Shown: piece by piece, positions 36,396 through 45,671 of the stretch
Position numbering within the stretch: the first letter of the stretch is position 1
How the letters are laid out: each line of letters starts with the position of its first letter
Assembly: GCA_040905685.1 (NCBI GenBank)
Contig: JBBDRB010000113.1
Location: 1-64,000 of the forward strand
Direction of reading: 5' to 3'
DNA length: 64,000 nt
Source: JBBDMU01 sp040905685
GTDB lineage: Bacteria; Bacteroidota; Rhodothermia; Balneolales; Natronogracilivirgulaceae
Position numbers and translations under genes: made by a program
Notes under the pieces: generated by a model
Seen by the model: the letters and a program-made list of their open reading frames with translations, nothing else
Database searches by the model: none
What the model was told of the DNA's origin: nothing

Positions 36396-36444
36396 TAAAA
36401 CAAACAAATACGTGAAACGTGTATTCAGTTCACGTTTCACGTAT
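36396..36444 (-). terminator. Terminator of nrdJ, possibly bidirectional
   Basis: A perfect 14-bp inverted repeat (ATACGTGAAACGTG and its complement) with a 9-base loop spans 36408-36444. On the minus strand it is followed by a T-rich tail (TTTGTTTGTTTT), so it fits as a terminator for nrdJ. It lies between convergent genes and may also stop transcripts from the PfpI-like gene. Confidence 0.82.
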
Positions 36445-36449
36445 GCTGA

Positions 36450-39400
36450 TCAGGAACATCCGCTGGTGGCTCCACAGGTATTGCATTTCAGGCAGGTACC
36501 GTTTCTCACCATGGTCATGCTCCCGCACTCCTGGCAGGCGTCACCGGTAAAACCCATTTGTTTAGCACGCTTATAGCTGGCGTTAAAAGCACTTTTATTG
36601 CGATCCTCAGGTTGTGGAACCGTGTTGACCGGTTCTTCTTTCGGCGCATCACCGGAAGCGCCTGCTGAAGAATCATCAGCATCATAGTCATGCATTCCTT
36701 CGGGCTTAAGCGAGCGGATATGAATGTCATCTATCTCAACGTGAGCCAGGTCTTCCCTGCCCAGATAGGATACGGCAAGTTCCCGAAAAATATAATCGAT
36801 TACCGACGTGCTCATTTTTATATGGGGGTTGCCTGCCACACTCCCGCTTGGGTCAAATTTGGTAAATACAAAAGCATCCACAAATTCTTCAAGTGGAACA
36901 CCATGCTGCAAGCCAAGTGAAATCGAAATGGCAAAACAATTCATCAGGCTTCGGAACGCGGCGCCTTCCCGGTGCATGTCGATGAAAATCTCACCGATCT
37001 GCCCGTTTTCGTATTCTCCGGTACGCAGGTAGACGGATTGTCCTCCTATTTTTGCCTTCTGTGTATACCCGCTCCGGCGATGTGGCAGTTTCCGGCGTTC
37101 GGCTACGTACTTGTGAATGATGCGCTCGGCGGTTTTCAGAACTTCGTCCTGGGCACTGACCATTTCCGGTTCAGCTGACTGATCATCATTATCATCCCCA
37201 AGCTCGTCGATGATATCGGACATGGAATTCAACGGCTGGCTCAGTTTGGACCCATCGCGGTAAAGGGCATTGGCCTTGAGCATTTTCTCCCATGAAAACA
37301 AATAAGCCTCCTTGAACTCCTCAACGGTTGCTTCATTGGGCAGGTTAATGGTCTTGGATATGGCACCGGAGATAAACGGCTGGGCCGCAGACATCATCAT
37401 AATATGGCCATGGCTGGAAATAAAACGGGTCCCTTTCCGTCCGCATTTATTGGCGCAGTCGAATACCGGAAGATGTTCCTCTTTCAGAAAGGGAGCTCCC
37501 TCAACGGTCATCGTGCCGCAAACGTATTCGTTGGCTTCCTCTGTTTCCTGACGGCTAAATCCGAGATGTTTCAGCATATCAAAGTTCAAATCCGCCAGCT
37601 GGGCATCGGAAATGCCCAATACCTCTTTACAAAAGTCCTCTCCCAGGGTCCATTGATTGAAAGCGAACCTGATCTCAAAGGAACCGGGCAAGGCCTGTTC
37701 CACCGCTTCGATCTTCTCATCCGTGAAGCCGGCCTCCCTGAGGCGATCGTGTGTAATAGACGAACATCCTTTTAATGATCCGTATCCTTTGGCATAGTTG
37801 ATGATGGCGCTGATCTCGCTTTCCTTGTAGCCAAGACGGCGCAGGGCCGTAGGAACACTCTGGTTGATGATCTTGAAATATCCGCCACCGGCAAGTTTCT
37901 TGAATTTTACAAGAGCAAAATCGGGTTCAATGCCTGTAGTATCACAGTCCATTACCAGTCCTATGGTTCCGGTGGGGGCAATCACGGTCACCTGGGCATT
38001 GCGGTAGCCATATTGCTCGCCCAGGTCAACGGCACGGTCAGCATCTTCGCGGGCCGCCTTCAGCAGATAATCAGGACAGATCCCTTCATCGATGCCTGTG
38101 GGTTTGATGGTCAGGCCCTCGTATTCGTTGTCAGGAGCGTTATAGGCCGCTCGTTGATGGTTGCGCAACACACGAAGCATATGTTCTTTATTATCTTCAT
38201 ACCCCGGAAAGGATCCAAGCTCGCCGGCCATTTCCGCACTGGTGGCATAGGATGTCATATGCATCACAGAGGTCAGAGCCCCGGTAATGGCTACAGCTTC
38301 TTTGCTGTCATAGGGTATGCCCTGGACCATGAGCAGCGTTCCGATATTGGCATATCCCAGGCCAAGCGTTCTGAACTTATAGGATAAACGGGCAATTTCC
38401 TTCGACGGGAATTGAGCCATGAGAACAGAGATCTCCAAAACAACCGTCCACATACGTGAGGCCGCACGATAGGCTTCCACATCGAACTGCCCTGTTGTTT
38501 CATCATAGAATTTGATCAGGTTCAGTGAGGCCAGGTTGCAGGCCGTGTTATCCAGGAACATGTATTCGGAACACGGGTTACTGGCTTTGATGTCGCCGTC
38601 TTCGGGGCAGGTATGCCACTCATTGATGGTATCGTGATATTGCGTTCCCGGATCAGCACAGGACCAGGCTGCATAGGAGATATCATTCCACAGATCACCG
38701 GCCTTAAGGGTTTGTATAGGTCTGGGTTTTCTGTTTTCTTTCCGGGCAACTCTTTTTTCTGTGCGCCCGTAAAGATGCCAATCCCCATCTTTGCCGACGG
38801 CATCCATAAAACTGTTGGGGATCCGTACCGAGTTGTTTGAGTTTTGCCCGCTCACCGTCACATAGGCTTCGGAATTCCAGTCGTTGTCATAGCTTTCAAA
38901 TTTGATACCGGTGAAACCCTGGGCAGCAAGCTGGATCACCCGTTCGATATAATTTAGCGGAACCATCGCCCGCCTGGCCTCACGGATGGTTTTACCCAGT
39001 TCCCTGTGCTTTTTCGGATCCCGGCTTACGACTCCGTTATATTGATGTCCTTCTATTTCAACAGGCGTATGGCAAAGCTTCATTACCTGTTGCAGATACT
39101 TTTCACAGGTTTTGGAACCGGCCACGATAGCCGCCACCTTTTGTTCTTCCCTGACTTTCCAGTTGATGTATTCCTCTATATCAGGGTGGTCCAGATCCAG
39201 GGTGACCATTTTGGCTGCCCGGCGTGTTGTACCTCCCGACTTTATGGCTCCTGCAGCCCGGTCGCCAATTTTAAGGAAACTCATCAGACCGGATGATTTT
39301 CCGCCTCCGCTCAGGGGCTCGTTGGATCCCCGGAGATCGGAGAAGTTAGTCCCGGTTCCCGATCCGTATTTAAACAGCCGGGCTTCACGTACCCACAGAT

Positions 39401-40049
39401 CCATAATACCGCCTTCATTAACCAGATCGTCGTTTACGCTCTGGATGAAACAGGCATGAGGCTGAGGGTGTGTATACGCATCTGCGGATTTCTTTAACTT
39501 CCCGCTTTCCGCCTCAACATAGTAATGACCCTGAGCCGGGCCGTTTATGCCATAAGCCCAGTGCAGACCGGTATTAAACCACTGCGGACTGTTAGGGGCG
39601 GCCATTTGGCTGGCCAGCATATTACATAGTTCGTTGTAAAATACACGGGCATCATCTTCTTTACTGAAATACTGGTGCTTCCACCCCCAGTAGGTCCAGC
39701 ACCCGGCCAAACGGCTGAAGACCTGCCGGGAGTCAATCTCATGAGTATAGCGTTTATCTTCGTCAATCGACTGAAGCGCTTTATTATCGGCCGTTGACCG
39801 CTGAAGCCATTCGGGTACTCCCTTTTCCTTTATTTTCTTTAAGGCAACGGGTACACCTGCTTTTCTGAAATATTTTTGCGCAATAATATCGGTGGCAACC
39901 TGTGACCATGATTTTGGGACCATGACGTTCTTCATGAGAAAAACGGTAGACCCATCCGGGTTTTTTATTTCCGATTTTCTGGGCTCAAATGAAATGCTGT
40001 CGTATGGTGATTGGGCATTTGCTTTCGTAAAATGCGGCTTAAACTTCAT
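36450..40049 (-). CDS. nrdJ: Adenosylcobalamin-dependent ribonucleotide reductase (class II)
   Basis: Reduces ribonucleotides to deoxyribonucleotides using a B12-derived radical, independent of oxygen. The 1199-aa protein is of the large NrdJ class. It has the active-site run NPCSEYMFLDNTACNLASLN, a GTGTNFSDLRG-type region and the late radical-site area APTGTIGLVMDCDTTGIEPD. The C-terminal zinc-ribbon-like tail is CQECGSMTMVRNGTCLKCNT followed by CGATSGC. No nrdR or second reductase is nearby. DnaA-box-like sequences lie 150-240 bases upstream. Confidence 0.96.
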   Translation of the reverse strand: MKFKPHFTKANAQSPYDSISFEPRKSEIKNPDGSTVFLMKNVMVPKSWSQVATDIIAQKYFRKAGVPVALKKIKEKGVPEWLQRSTADNKALQSIDEDKRYTHEIDSRQVFSRLAGCWTYWGWKHQYFSKEDDARVFYNELCNMLASQMAAPNSPQWFNTGLHWAYGINGPAQGHYYVEAESGKLKKSADAYTHPQPHACFIQSVNDDLVNEGGIMDLWVREARLFKYGSGTGTNFSDLRGSNEPLSGGGKSSGLMSFLKIGDRAAGAIKSGGTTRRAAKMVTLDLDHPDIEEYINWKVREEQKVAAIVAGSKTCEKYLQQVMKLCHTPVEIEGHQYNGVVSRDPKKHRELGKTIREARRAMVPLNYIERVIQLAAQGFTGIKFESYDNDWNSEAYVTVSGQNSNNSVRIPNSFMDAVGKDGDWHLYGRTEKRVARKENRKPRPIQTLKAGDLWNDISYAAWSCADPGTQYHDTINEWHTCPEDGDIKASNPCSEYMFLDNTACNLASLNLIKFYDETTGQFDVEAYRAASRMWTVVLEISVLMAQFPSKEIARLSYKFRTLGLGYANIGTLLMVQGIPYDSKEAVAITGALTSVMHMTSYATSAEMAGELGSFPGYEDNKEHMLRVLRNHQRAAYNAPDNEYEGLTIKPTGIDEGICPDYLLKAAREDADRAVDLGEQYGYRNAQVTVIAPTGTIGLVMDCDTTGIEPDFALVKFKKLAGGGYFKIINQSVPTALRRLGYKESEISAIINYAKGYGSLKGCSSITHDRLREAGFTDEKIEAVEQALPGSFEIRFAFNQWTLGEDFCKEVLGISDAQLADLNFDMLKHLGFSRQETEEANEYVCGTMTVEGAPFLKEEHLPVFDCANKCGRKGTRFISSHGHIMMMSAAQPFISGAISKTINLPNEATVEEFKEAYLFSWEKMLKANALYRDGSKLSQPLNSMSDIIDELGDDNDDQSAEPEMVSAQDEVLKTAERIIHKYVAERRKLPHRRSGYTQKAKIGGQSVYLRTGEYENGQIGEIFIDMHREGAAFRSLMNCFAISISLGLQHGVPLEEFVDAFVFTKFDPSGSVAGNPHIKMSTSVIDYIFRELAVSYLGREDLAHVEIDDIHIRSLKPEGMHDYDADDSSAGASGDAPKEEPVNTVPQPEDRNKSAFNASYKRAKQMGFTGDACQECGSMTMVRNGTCLKCNTCGATSGCS

Positions 40050-40199
40050 GTTTCACTTTCTGTTTTATAAATGTAGAAAAGGTATAACGAACAAGGGGGC
40101 CGGTTTCTTTGACCGGACCGGCTGGTTCCTGATTTTAGGTTCTTCCCAGGAAAATTGTAGGTTTAAAATTATACAAACTGATCACATTTACAACATTAC

Positions 40200-40219
40200 T
40201 TTTCCACATATTACCCACA
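40200..40219 (+). promoter_or_regulatory. Pair of DnaA-box-like 9-mers upstream of nrdJ
   Basis: Two near-matches to the DnaA box TTATNCACA, TTTTCCACA (40200-40208) and TTACCCACA (40211-40219), start 11 bases apart in the same direction. They lie in the intergenic region about 150 bases upstream of the nrdJ start and face the perfect pair at 40271-40290. DnaA is known to regulate nrd genes in other bacteria. That it does so here is inference. Confidence 0.45.
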
Positions 40220-40258
40220 GAGCGAGGTGATATTATTAAAGTTAGCCAAATCAGCCAA

Positions 40259-41053
40259 TCAGTTACGCATTGTGGATAAACTGTGGATAAATTCATACAG
40301 AGCGACCGATAACGCCACCGAAGCATTGAGGCTTTCCACGGCTGGGGCCTTCCCTCCTGCCGGGATCCGGACCCGGGTGCGGTGGGGTTTCATCAGGAGT
40401 TTATCGATTCCGCCGGCTTCATTGCCAATCGTCAGTATAGTTTTTTCAGCCGGGGTTACATCCCTTAGCAATACCGGGCTATCCCCGGCATCGAGCAAAT
40501 AGGTTTTCCATCCATGGGATTCAAGTTCATCCAAACCTTTTTCCAGGCTTCCCTCCCACCATGGCAGCGCAGCGGTGGCCCCGGCCGCGCTCCTCACCAC
40601 TTTAGGGTGAAAAAGATCAGCCGTTCCCGTATCGCATAAGATCCCGGACGCGCCGAACCAGGCTGAGGTCCTCAGAATGGTTCCGGTGTTTCCGGGATCC
40701 TGGATACGGTTTAATGCTACAATACAGCCTTTTTTGGAATGGAAATCCGCCAGGTCTGCCGGCTCAGGCATGGTACAGACGGCCAGCACCCCCTGCGGAC
40801 TGTCTGTGGCAGATACGTCGCTGAATTCCTTTCGATTCAGCTTAATTTGTTTAACCGAAGGATGCAGGTCCCTGAATATCCTGTGGTCCCCTATGCCGGA
40901 ACTCTCGTCAAAAACCAAATAGTCTATCCTCAACATTGAATTGGCCATTATTTGGTCCACCGTGCGCAGACCTTCGGCTATGAACTGCCGATTTTGTGAC
41001 CGGTATTTTTTCCTGCTCAGTTTCCGCAGGTTGGTAATTAGGGCTCTGGACAT
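40259..41053 (-). CDS. SpoU/TrmH-family RNA 2'-O-methyltransferase
   Basis: A 264-aa SPOUT methyltransferase. The N-terminal substrate-binding domain begins KLSRKKYRSQNRQFIAEG. The three SPOUT motifs are NRIQDPGNTGTILRTSAWFG, ILTIGNEAGGIDKLLM and RIPAGGKAPAVESLNASVA. It probably methylates 23S rRNA or a tRNA; the target is unknown. I chose the start at 41053 (MSRALITNL) over an in-frame ATG 20 codons earlier. The last codons contain two perfect DnaA boxes. Confidence 0.92.
   Translation of the reverse strand: MSRALITNLRKLSRKKYRSQNRQFIAEGLRTVDQIMANSMLRIDYLVFDESSGIGDHRIFRDLHPSVKQIKLNRKEFSDVSATDSPQGVLAVCTMPEPADLADFHSKKGCIVALNRIQDPGNTGTILRTSAWFGASGILCDTGTADLFHPKVVRSAAGATAALPWWEGSLEKGLDELESHGWKTYLLDAGDSPVLLRDVTPAEKTILTIGNEAGGIDKLLMKPHRTRVRIPAGGKAPAVESLNASVALSVALYEFIHSLSTMRN
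40271..40290 (-). promoter_or_regulatory. Pair of perfect DnaA boxes at the end of the SpoU gene
   Basis: Two perfect matches to TTATCCACA on the minus strand (40271-40279 and 40282-40290), 11 bases apart. They lie inside the last codons of the methyltransferase gene (IHSLST). Their 11-base spacing equals that of the facing pair at 40200-40219, so the four sites form a symmetrical array. They could bind DnaA for nrdJ control or titration. Confidence 0.55.
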
Positions 41054-41205
41054 GTTACGGTGATTAACGGATAGCCTGTGAGCCGGTAAAATACAAAGAT
41101 CGTGGCAAAACACAGGGGGTAATTGGGTTTCATCAATCGGTAATGCTCTGACGGATTTATTATCTTAGGGTTACACTAACCAGGCAACCCATAAAACCTT
41201 ACATC

Positions 41206-42732
41206 ATGCAATTCCTGGAATCTCTTGGCGTATCGGAGGATAACCACGGTACCCGTACAGGGCATAAAAGCCTTGGAACCTCCTCTCACAACCGGCTGCC
41301 GAGTGTTTCCCCGGTAGATGGAAATCTCATCGCGAGCGTGAGCCAGACAACCACAAAAGAACTCGACCAGGTTATCAGCCGTGCCCGCGAAGCGTTTGAT
41401 TACTGGAGGAAGGTTCCCGCCCCGAAACGAGGGGAGATCATACGTCAGGCCGGACACGAACTGAGGGCACATAAAGAAAATCTGGGAAAACTGGTTTCCT
41501 GGGAATGCGGGAAACTGTATCAGGAGGGCCTTGGCGAAGTTCAGGAAATGATTGATATCTGTGATTTCGCTGTCGGACTCTCGCGTCAGCTTTATGGTGT
41601 CACCATGCATTCTGAACGGCAGGAACACCGCATGTATGAACAATATCACCCATTGGGAACGGTCGGGGTCATATCGGCATTCAATTTTCCGGTGGCCGTC
41701 TGGAGCTGGAATGCCATGGTAGCGGCGGTCTGTGGTGATACGATCATCTGGAAACCATCAGAAAAAACACCCCTGACGGCCCTGGCCTGCCAGAACATCA
41801 TCAGCCACGTACTGAAGCGCAATGATCTGCCCGAAGGTATTTTTAATCTGATAACCGGTGGACGGGAACTCGGGGAGCAATTGGTTGACGATCGCCGGGT
41901 GGCGCTGATCTCGGCCACAGGATCATCGCGGATGGGCAAAGCCGTGGGACAGCGGGTGACGGCAAGGCTGGGCAAATCCCTGCTGGAGCTCGGTGGAAAT
42001 AATGCGATCATCATCAGTGACAAAGCCGATCTTGAAATGGCTATCCGGGCAACGGTGTTTGGCGCAGTAGGGACAGCCGGACAAAGATGTACATCCACCC
42101 GCAGGCTCATCGTTCATGAAGGGGTTTTCGATGAAGTTCGCTCCAGGCTCATCCGTATATACCGGAAAATTCAGATCGGGAATCCTCTGCAAGAAGGCAC
42201 CCTCGTGGGTCCGCTCATTGACAAAGGAGCCGTGGACACCATGCAAAAGTCTTTGAGCCGGCTTGAAGCCGAGGGCGGGAAGGTCCTTTTCGGAGGCGAG
42301 GTTCTGGAGGGTAAAGGATATGAAAACGGACTGTATGTACGCCCGGCCCTGTGTATGGCCAAAAATGAATATTCCGTTGTGCAGGAAGAAACATTTGCTC
42401 CGATACTTTACCTGATCCCGTATACAACCCTGGATGAAGCAATCAGGTTGCATAATGATGTGGTACAGGGCTTGAGTTCATCCATTTTCACCCTGGATAT
42501 GCGGGAGGCCGAAACGTTTCTTGGTGCGACAGGATCGGATTGCGGCATTGCCAATGTCAACATCGGAACCAGCGGTGCGGAAATCGGCGGGGCCTTTGGC
42601 GGGGAAAAAGAAACCGGTGGAGGCAGGGAATCCGGTTCCGATGCCTGGAAAGCCTATATGCGCCGGCAGACAAACACCATCAACTGGGGAGAGGAATTAC
42701 CGCTTGCCCAGGGCATCCGTTTTGACGTCTGA
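41206..42732 (+). CDS. Aldehyde dehydrogenase, ALDH7 (aminoadipate semialdehyde type)
   Basis: A 508-aa NAD-dependent aldehyde dehydrogenase of the ALDH7/antiquitin class, which oxidises alpha-aminoadipate semialdehyde in lysine catabolism. The catalytic Cys is at residue 295 in GTAGQRCTSTRR. The catalytic Glu is in LLELGGNNAII. The N-terminal region SAFNFPVAVWSWN and the C-terminal GAEIGGAFGGEKETGGGRESG are typical of the class. No other lysine-degradation gene is nearby. The gene converges with the DUF3078 gene. Confidence 0.92.
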   Translation: MQFLESLGVSEDNHGTRTGHKSLGTSSHNRLPSVSPVDGNLIASVSQTTTKELDQVISRAREAFDYWRKVPAPKRGEIIRQAGHELRAHKENLGKLVSWECGKLYQEGLGEVQEMIDICDFAVGLSRQLYGVTMHSERQEHRMYEQYHPLGTVGVISAFNFPVAVWSWNAMVAAVCGDTIIWKPSEKTPLTALACQNIISHVLKRNDLPEGIFNLITGGRELGEQLVDDRRVALISATGSSRMGKAVGQRVTARLGKSLLELGGNNAIIISDKADLEMAIRATVFGAVGTAGQRCTSTRRLIVHEGVFDEVRSRLIRIYRKIQIGNPLQEGTLVGPLIDKGAVDTMQKSLSRLEAEGGKVLFGGEVLEGKGYENGLYVRPALCMAKNEYSVVQEETFAPILYLIPYTTLDEAIRLHNDVVQGLSSSIFTLDMREAETFLGATGSDCGIANVNIGTSGAEIGGAFGGEKETGGGRESGSDAWKAYMRRQTNTINWGEELPLAQGIRFDV

Positions 42733-42737
42733 AGGCT

Positions 42738-43619
42738 TTACAGAAATTGAAAGGCAAAACCCATGGAAAAGATCTGCTTGATTTGGATTTCTGAGCCGGC
42801 ATAATCGTTATACCGTATAGCAAATTCAAAATTTGCCGACAAATAGCTGTTAATACGTCCGTTAAGCTCATTGTTAAAGGTAAAATCCGTGCTCTCGAGC
42901 TTTTTCAGTACATTGCTGAACGTTTCCAGATAACCCGAATAGGTTACGTTCTCCATGAGCTGTTTTTCATATTTGAAAATCAGCGAGAATCCGGCTTCAT
43001 TACGGAAGCGGTCTCCTTCATCCAAACCATAACGGCCTGAAAGCGAGGTGTCCTTGATGAAGGTCTGTTTCATGGCCAGACCGGCATCCATTTCAAAATC
43101 CGTTCCAATGGGCGAATAGGAAAAACCGATGGTCTCGGTAAGATAAGCAGGAGTAAAAAACCTGGAAACAATGGCGTCCCGGTCATTGTTCCACCCTTCA
43201 TCGAACTGCGTATCAAAGTTTATATTAATAACCGTGCCGAACCGCTCATCATCAAACCTTCTGGTGATCTGATTTCGGGATCGTATCATATCCTCGCTTT
43301 TTCGAAACTCATTGTCTTCCAGGCGGGTTTGACCGTAACGCATGGCCAGGCTAAAGGTATAGCGAATTTTATTTCTGTTATAGACGCCCGAAAAGGTGGT
43401 ATTGGCAATCGCGGTGACATTATTTACCCCACCCTGATCCCAATTCCGGTAGGCAGCCTGCGAACCGTTCAGACCACCTCGTAAATTCAGGTCCCAACGT
43501 GGCTTCTTGATCACCACCAAAGCGGTATCCGGCGAGGCATAAGCGGTTGTCACAGCTGATGCCAGGTCCGGCATGGCGAAGCACATCAGCAGGGTAAAAA
43601 GCGGTAATAAGCGTTGCAT
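42738..43619 (-). CDS. DUF3078 secreted protein
   Basis: A 293-aa protein with a signal peptide (MQRLLPLFTLLMCFAMPDLA) and a DUF3078 body with repeated Tyr/Phe-rich beta strands (GGLNGSQAAYRNWDQGGVNN). The family is typical of Bacteroidota and relatives and probably forms an outer-membrane barrel. The function is unknown. The blaI-M56 operon is divergent from it across 243 AT-rich bases. Confidence 0.85.
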   Translation of the reverse strand: MQRLLPLFTLLMCFAMPDLASAVTTAYASPDTALVVIKKPRWDLNLRGGLNGSQAAYRNWDQGGVNNVTAIANTTFSGVYNRNKIRYTFSLAMRYGQTRLEDNEFRKSEDMIRSRNQITRRFDDERFGTVININFDTQFDEGWNNDRDAIVSRFFTPAYLTETIGFSYSPIGTDFEMDAGLAMKQTFIKDTSLSGRYGLDEGDRFRNEAGFSLIFKYEKQLMENVTYSGYLETFSNVLKKLESTDFTFNNELNGRINSYLSANFEFAIRYNDYAGSEIQIKQIFSMGFAFQFL

Positions 43620-43750
43620 GTTTTAAATTGTGTTTTTTATGCCAGACTCAGAATATACAAAATATTAAGGTTTTTTCATATTTCAATTAACGAAAATACA
43701 TATTAAACAGGCTGTATGAATGGAAAATTTTCAAGCGAATCTATTTCGAA

Positions 43751-43766
43751 TACAATAATATTGTCA
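43751..43766. promoter_or_regulatory. Candidate BlaI operator dyad
   Basis: The sequence TACAATAATATTGTCA contains the perfect arms ACAAT and ATTGT around a 3-base centre, about 100 bases before blaI. BlaI/MecI repressors bind dyads of the TACA-N-TGTA type, so this is a plausible autoregulatory site. There is no direct evidence. Confidence 0.35.
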
Positions 43767-43862
43767 TAGTAAGAGTTAAATTTTTATAAATACCAACTGA
43801 ATAACAGAAATTGCTTGCTATTGTATTATCATGTTAGTACCATTAAATAAATATCTACTCCT

Positions 43863-44237
43863 ATGAAAAAATCTTTATTCCCGCTGGGCGAAACCGAAAT
43901 GGAAATCCTGCATCATGTATGGAAACTTGAGAAAGCGACCGTCGGTGAGGTTCATGAACTGATCCTCAAAAAAAGAAAGACCGCGTATACCACGATCATG
44001 ACCATTATGAAAAATCTTCATGGCAAAGGCTATTTGAAATATGAGAAACGGGGTGTTACCTATGTTTATTCACCGGCCATAAAACCGGAGGAAGTAAAGC
44101 AAAACCTGCTGCACAGTTTATTGAACAAAGTATTTGAAGGTTCACCCACGGCACTGGTGCAATCGCTTGCCTCCACCGAAGAGCTTTCCAAAGAAGACCG
44201 TCAGATTATTGAGAAAATGATCGCAAATATGAAATAA
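43863..44237 (+). CDS. BlaI/MecI/CopY-family repressor
   Basis: A 124-aa winged-helix repressor: LGETEMEILHHVWKLEKATV, the recognition region KKRKTAYTTIMTIMKNLHGK and a C-terminal dimerisation helix. In the classical system a BlaR1 protease signals to inactivate BlaI. Here the gene sits 3 bases upstream of two M56 protease genes that would be the partners. No beta-lactamase gene is present, so the target is probably not antibiotic resistance. Confidence 0.93.
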   Translation: MKKSLFPLGETEMEILHHVWKLEKATVGEVHELILKKRKTAYTTIMTIMKNLHGKGYLKYEKRGVTYVYSPAIKPEEVKQNLLHSLLNKVFEGSPTALVQSLASTEELSKEDRQIIEKMIANMK

Positions 44238-44240
44238 TTT

Positions 44241-45671
44241 ATGGATACCATAGCAGATATCGTAGTGAGATCCGGAGAAATAAGCCTCCTTTATTTTTGG
44301 ATGCCTTTTCTGATCTGGACATTGGCCGGTTCGCTTATTTTACTGATGCTGAAACTGATCCGGATTTCCCAACCGCTGTATCATTATCATTTCCGCCTGG
44401 CTCTTTTATTCTCGTTGCCCCTTATTTTTGTATGCTCACCCTATATCTCATTCACCTTTATTGACAGTACCCGCGTTTCAGTGGAAGCTTTTACCCTAGC
44501 CGGCCAATCCGGCACTGAAATCCTGCCGGCAGAAACCTCTCCCCCTCAGACGGCTTATCAACCGGCATGGATCCCCGGCATACTTATTATAATTGCCTGC
44601 ATTCCGGCTTTTTGGTGTTTGTTAAAACTCATCCTTAGCTATCGTAAACAGGAAGAATTCAGGCGAAGTTTGGTTATTATCGATGATCCTTTCGTTAACC
44701 GGCTTTATAAGGACATGAAAAATATAGTTTTACCCGGTAGAAAATTGGAACTGCGCGAGAGCCGGCATATATCTTCCCCCCTGACGTTCGGCTGGTACAG
44801 GCCGGTTATTGTTTTGCCTTCAGTGGAATATGATCATCGCAGCCTGAGCTGTGTGTTTTTGCATGAAATGGTTCACATACGCCGGGGTGATTATTTTACC
44901 AAATGCCTACAGGAAATTATACGCTCGGTTTTCACGGTAAATCCCCTGGTTCAGCTGCTCTCCCGTGAGGCCGATGATTACCGGGAAATGTCGTGTGACG
45001 CGGAGGTGTTAAGTTACAACACCACCACCCCGGGAAGTTATGCTATGCTTTTACTTGCCTGTGCCGGTAAACAGGCACAGCACAATGACCTTTATTCTTT
45101 AATGTCACAACCTAAATCCAAACTAAAACAAAGGATCGCCGCTATGAATACCTATCCATCCACGCACCGGCAGAAAAAAAGTATGCGCGTTTTGAGTTGC
45201 ACATTTTCAGGAATGATGGCTGTTTCCATAATTTTCCTGTCGGCCTGTGATTTTTCAGGAATGCCCGCCAATGAGCAGACCGAACTTAAAATTTATCAGG
45301 ATATTGAAGGTAAACCGGAACCAGTCGACGGGTTGAAAGCTATTTATGAGAATCTCATATATCCGGATGGTGCCCGCCGCAGCCACACTCAGGGTCAGGT
45401 TGTCGTTCAATTTACCGTTGATACAGACGGTACGGTCAAAGATGCTGAAGTGTTGAACAGGGTGTCTGATGAACTCGACCAAATGGCCGATAATATAATT
45501 CGGAATTCGGAATGGATTCCCGGGCAGCAGGAAGGTCGTTCCGTACCGGTTCAAATGGTCTATTCTGTAACATTCCGGATTTCGGACGGCAACCGACAGG
45601 CATATGAAACACAAGATTTTGAAACGGTAGAAACAGATATGGATCTGGTCGTTGTTGGGTATGGGGGATAA
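44241..45671 (+). CDS. M56 (BlaR1-like) peptidase with TonB C-terminal domain, copy 1
   Basis: A 476-aa membrane protein. The zinc protease motif HEMVH is at residues 208-212, with a downstream ligand region (DDYREMSCDAEVLSY). Four membrane segments are likely. The last (about 315-335) is preceded by basic residues and ends in the lipobox-like LSAC (Cys336). The C-terminal periplasmic part (about 355-455) is a TonB-like energy-transducing domain (GQVVVQFTVDTDGTVKDAEVLNRVSD). It lacks the penicillin-binding sensor of true BlaR1. Its stop overlaps the start of the second copy. Confidence 0.9.
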   Translation: MDTIADIVVRSGEISLLYFWMPFLIWTLAGSLILLMLKLIRISQPLYHYHFRLALLFSLPLIFVCSPYISFTFIDSTRVSVEAFTLAGQSGTEILPAETSPPQTAYQPAWIPGILIIIACIPAFWCLLKLILSYRKQEEFRRSLVIIDDPFVNRLYKDMKNIVLPGRKLELRESRHISSPLTFGWYRPVIVLPSVEYDHRSLSCVFLHEMVHIRRGDYFTKCLQEIIRSVFTVNPLVQLLSREADDYREMSCDAEVLSYNTTTPGSYAMLLLACAGKQAQHNDLYSLMSQPKSKLKQRIAAMNTYPSTHRQKKSMRVLSCTFSGMMAVSIIFLSACDFSGMPANEQTELKIYQDIEGKPEPVDGLKAIYENLIYPDGARRSHTQGQVVVQFTVDTDGTVKDAEVLNRVSDELDQMADNIIRNSEWIPGQQEGRSVPVQMVYSVTFRISDGNRQAYETQDFETVETDMDLVVVGYGG

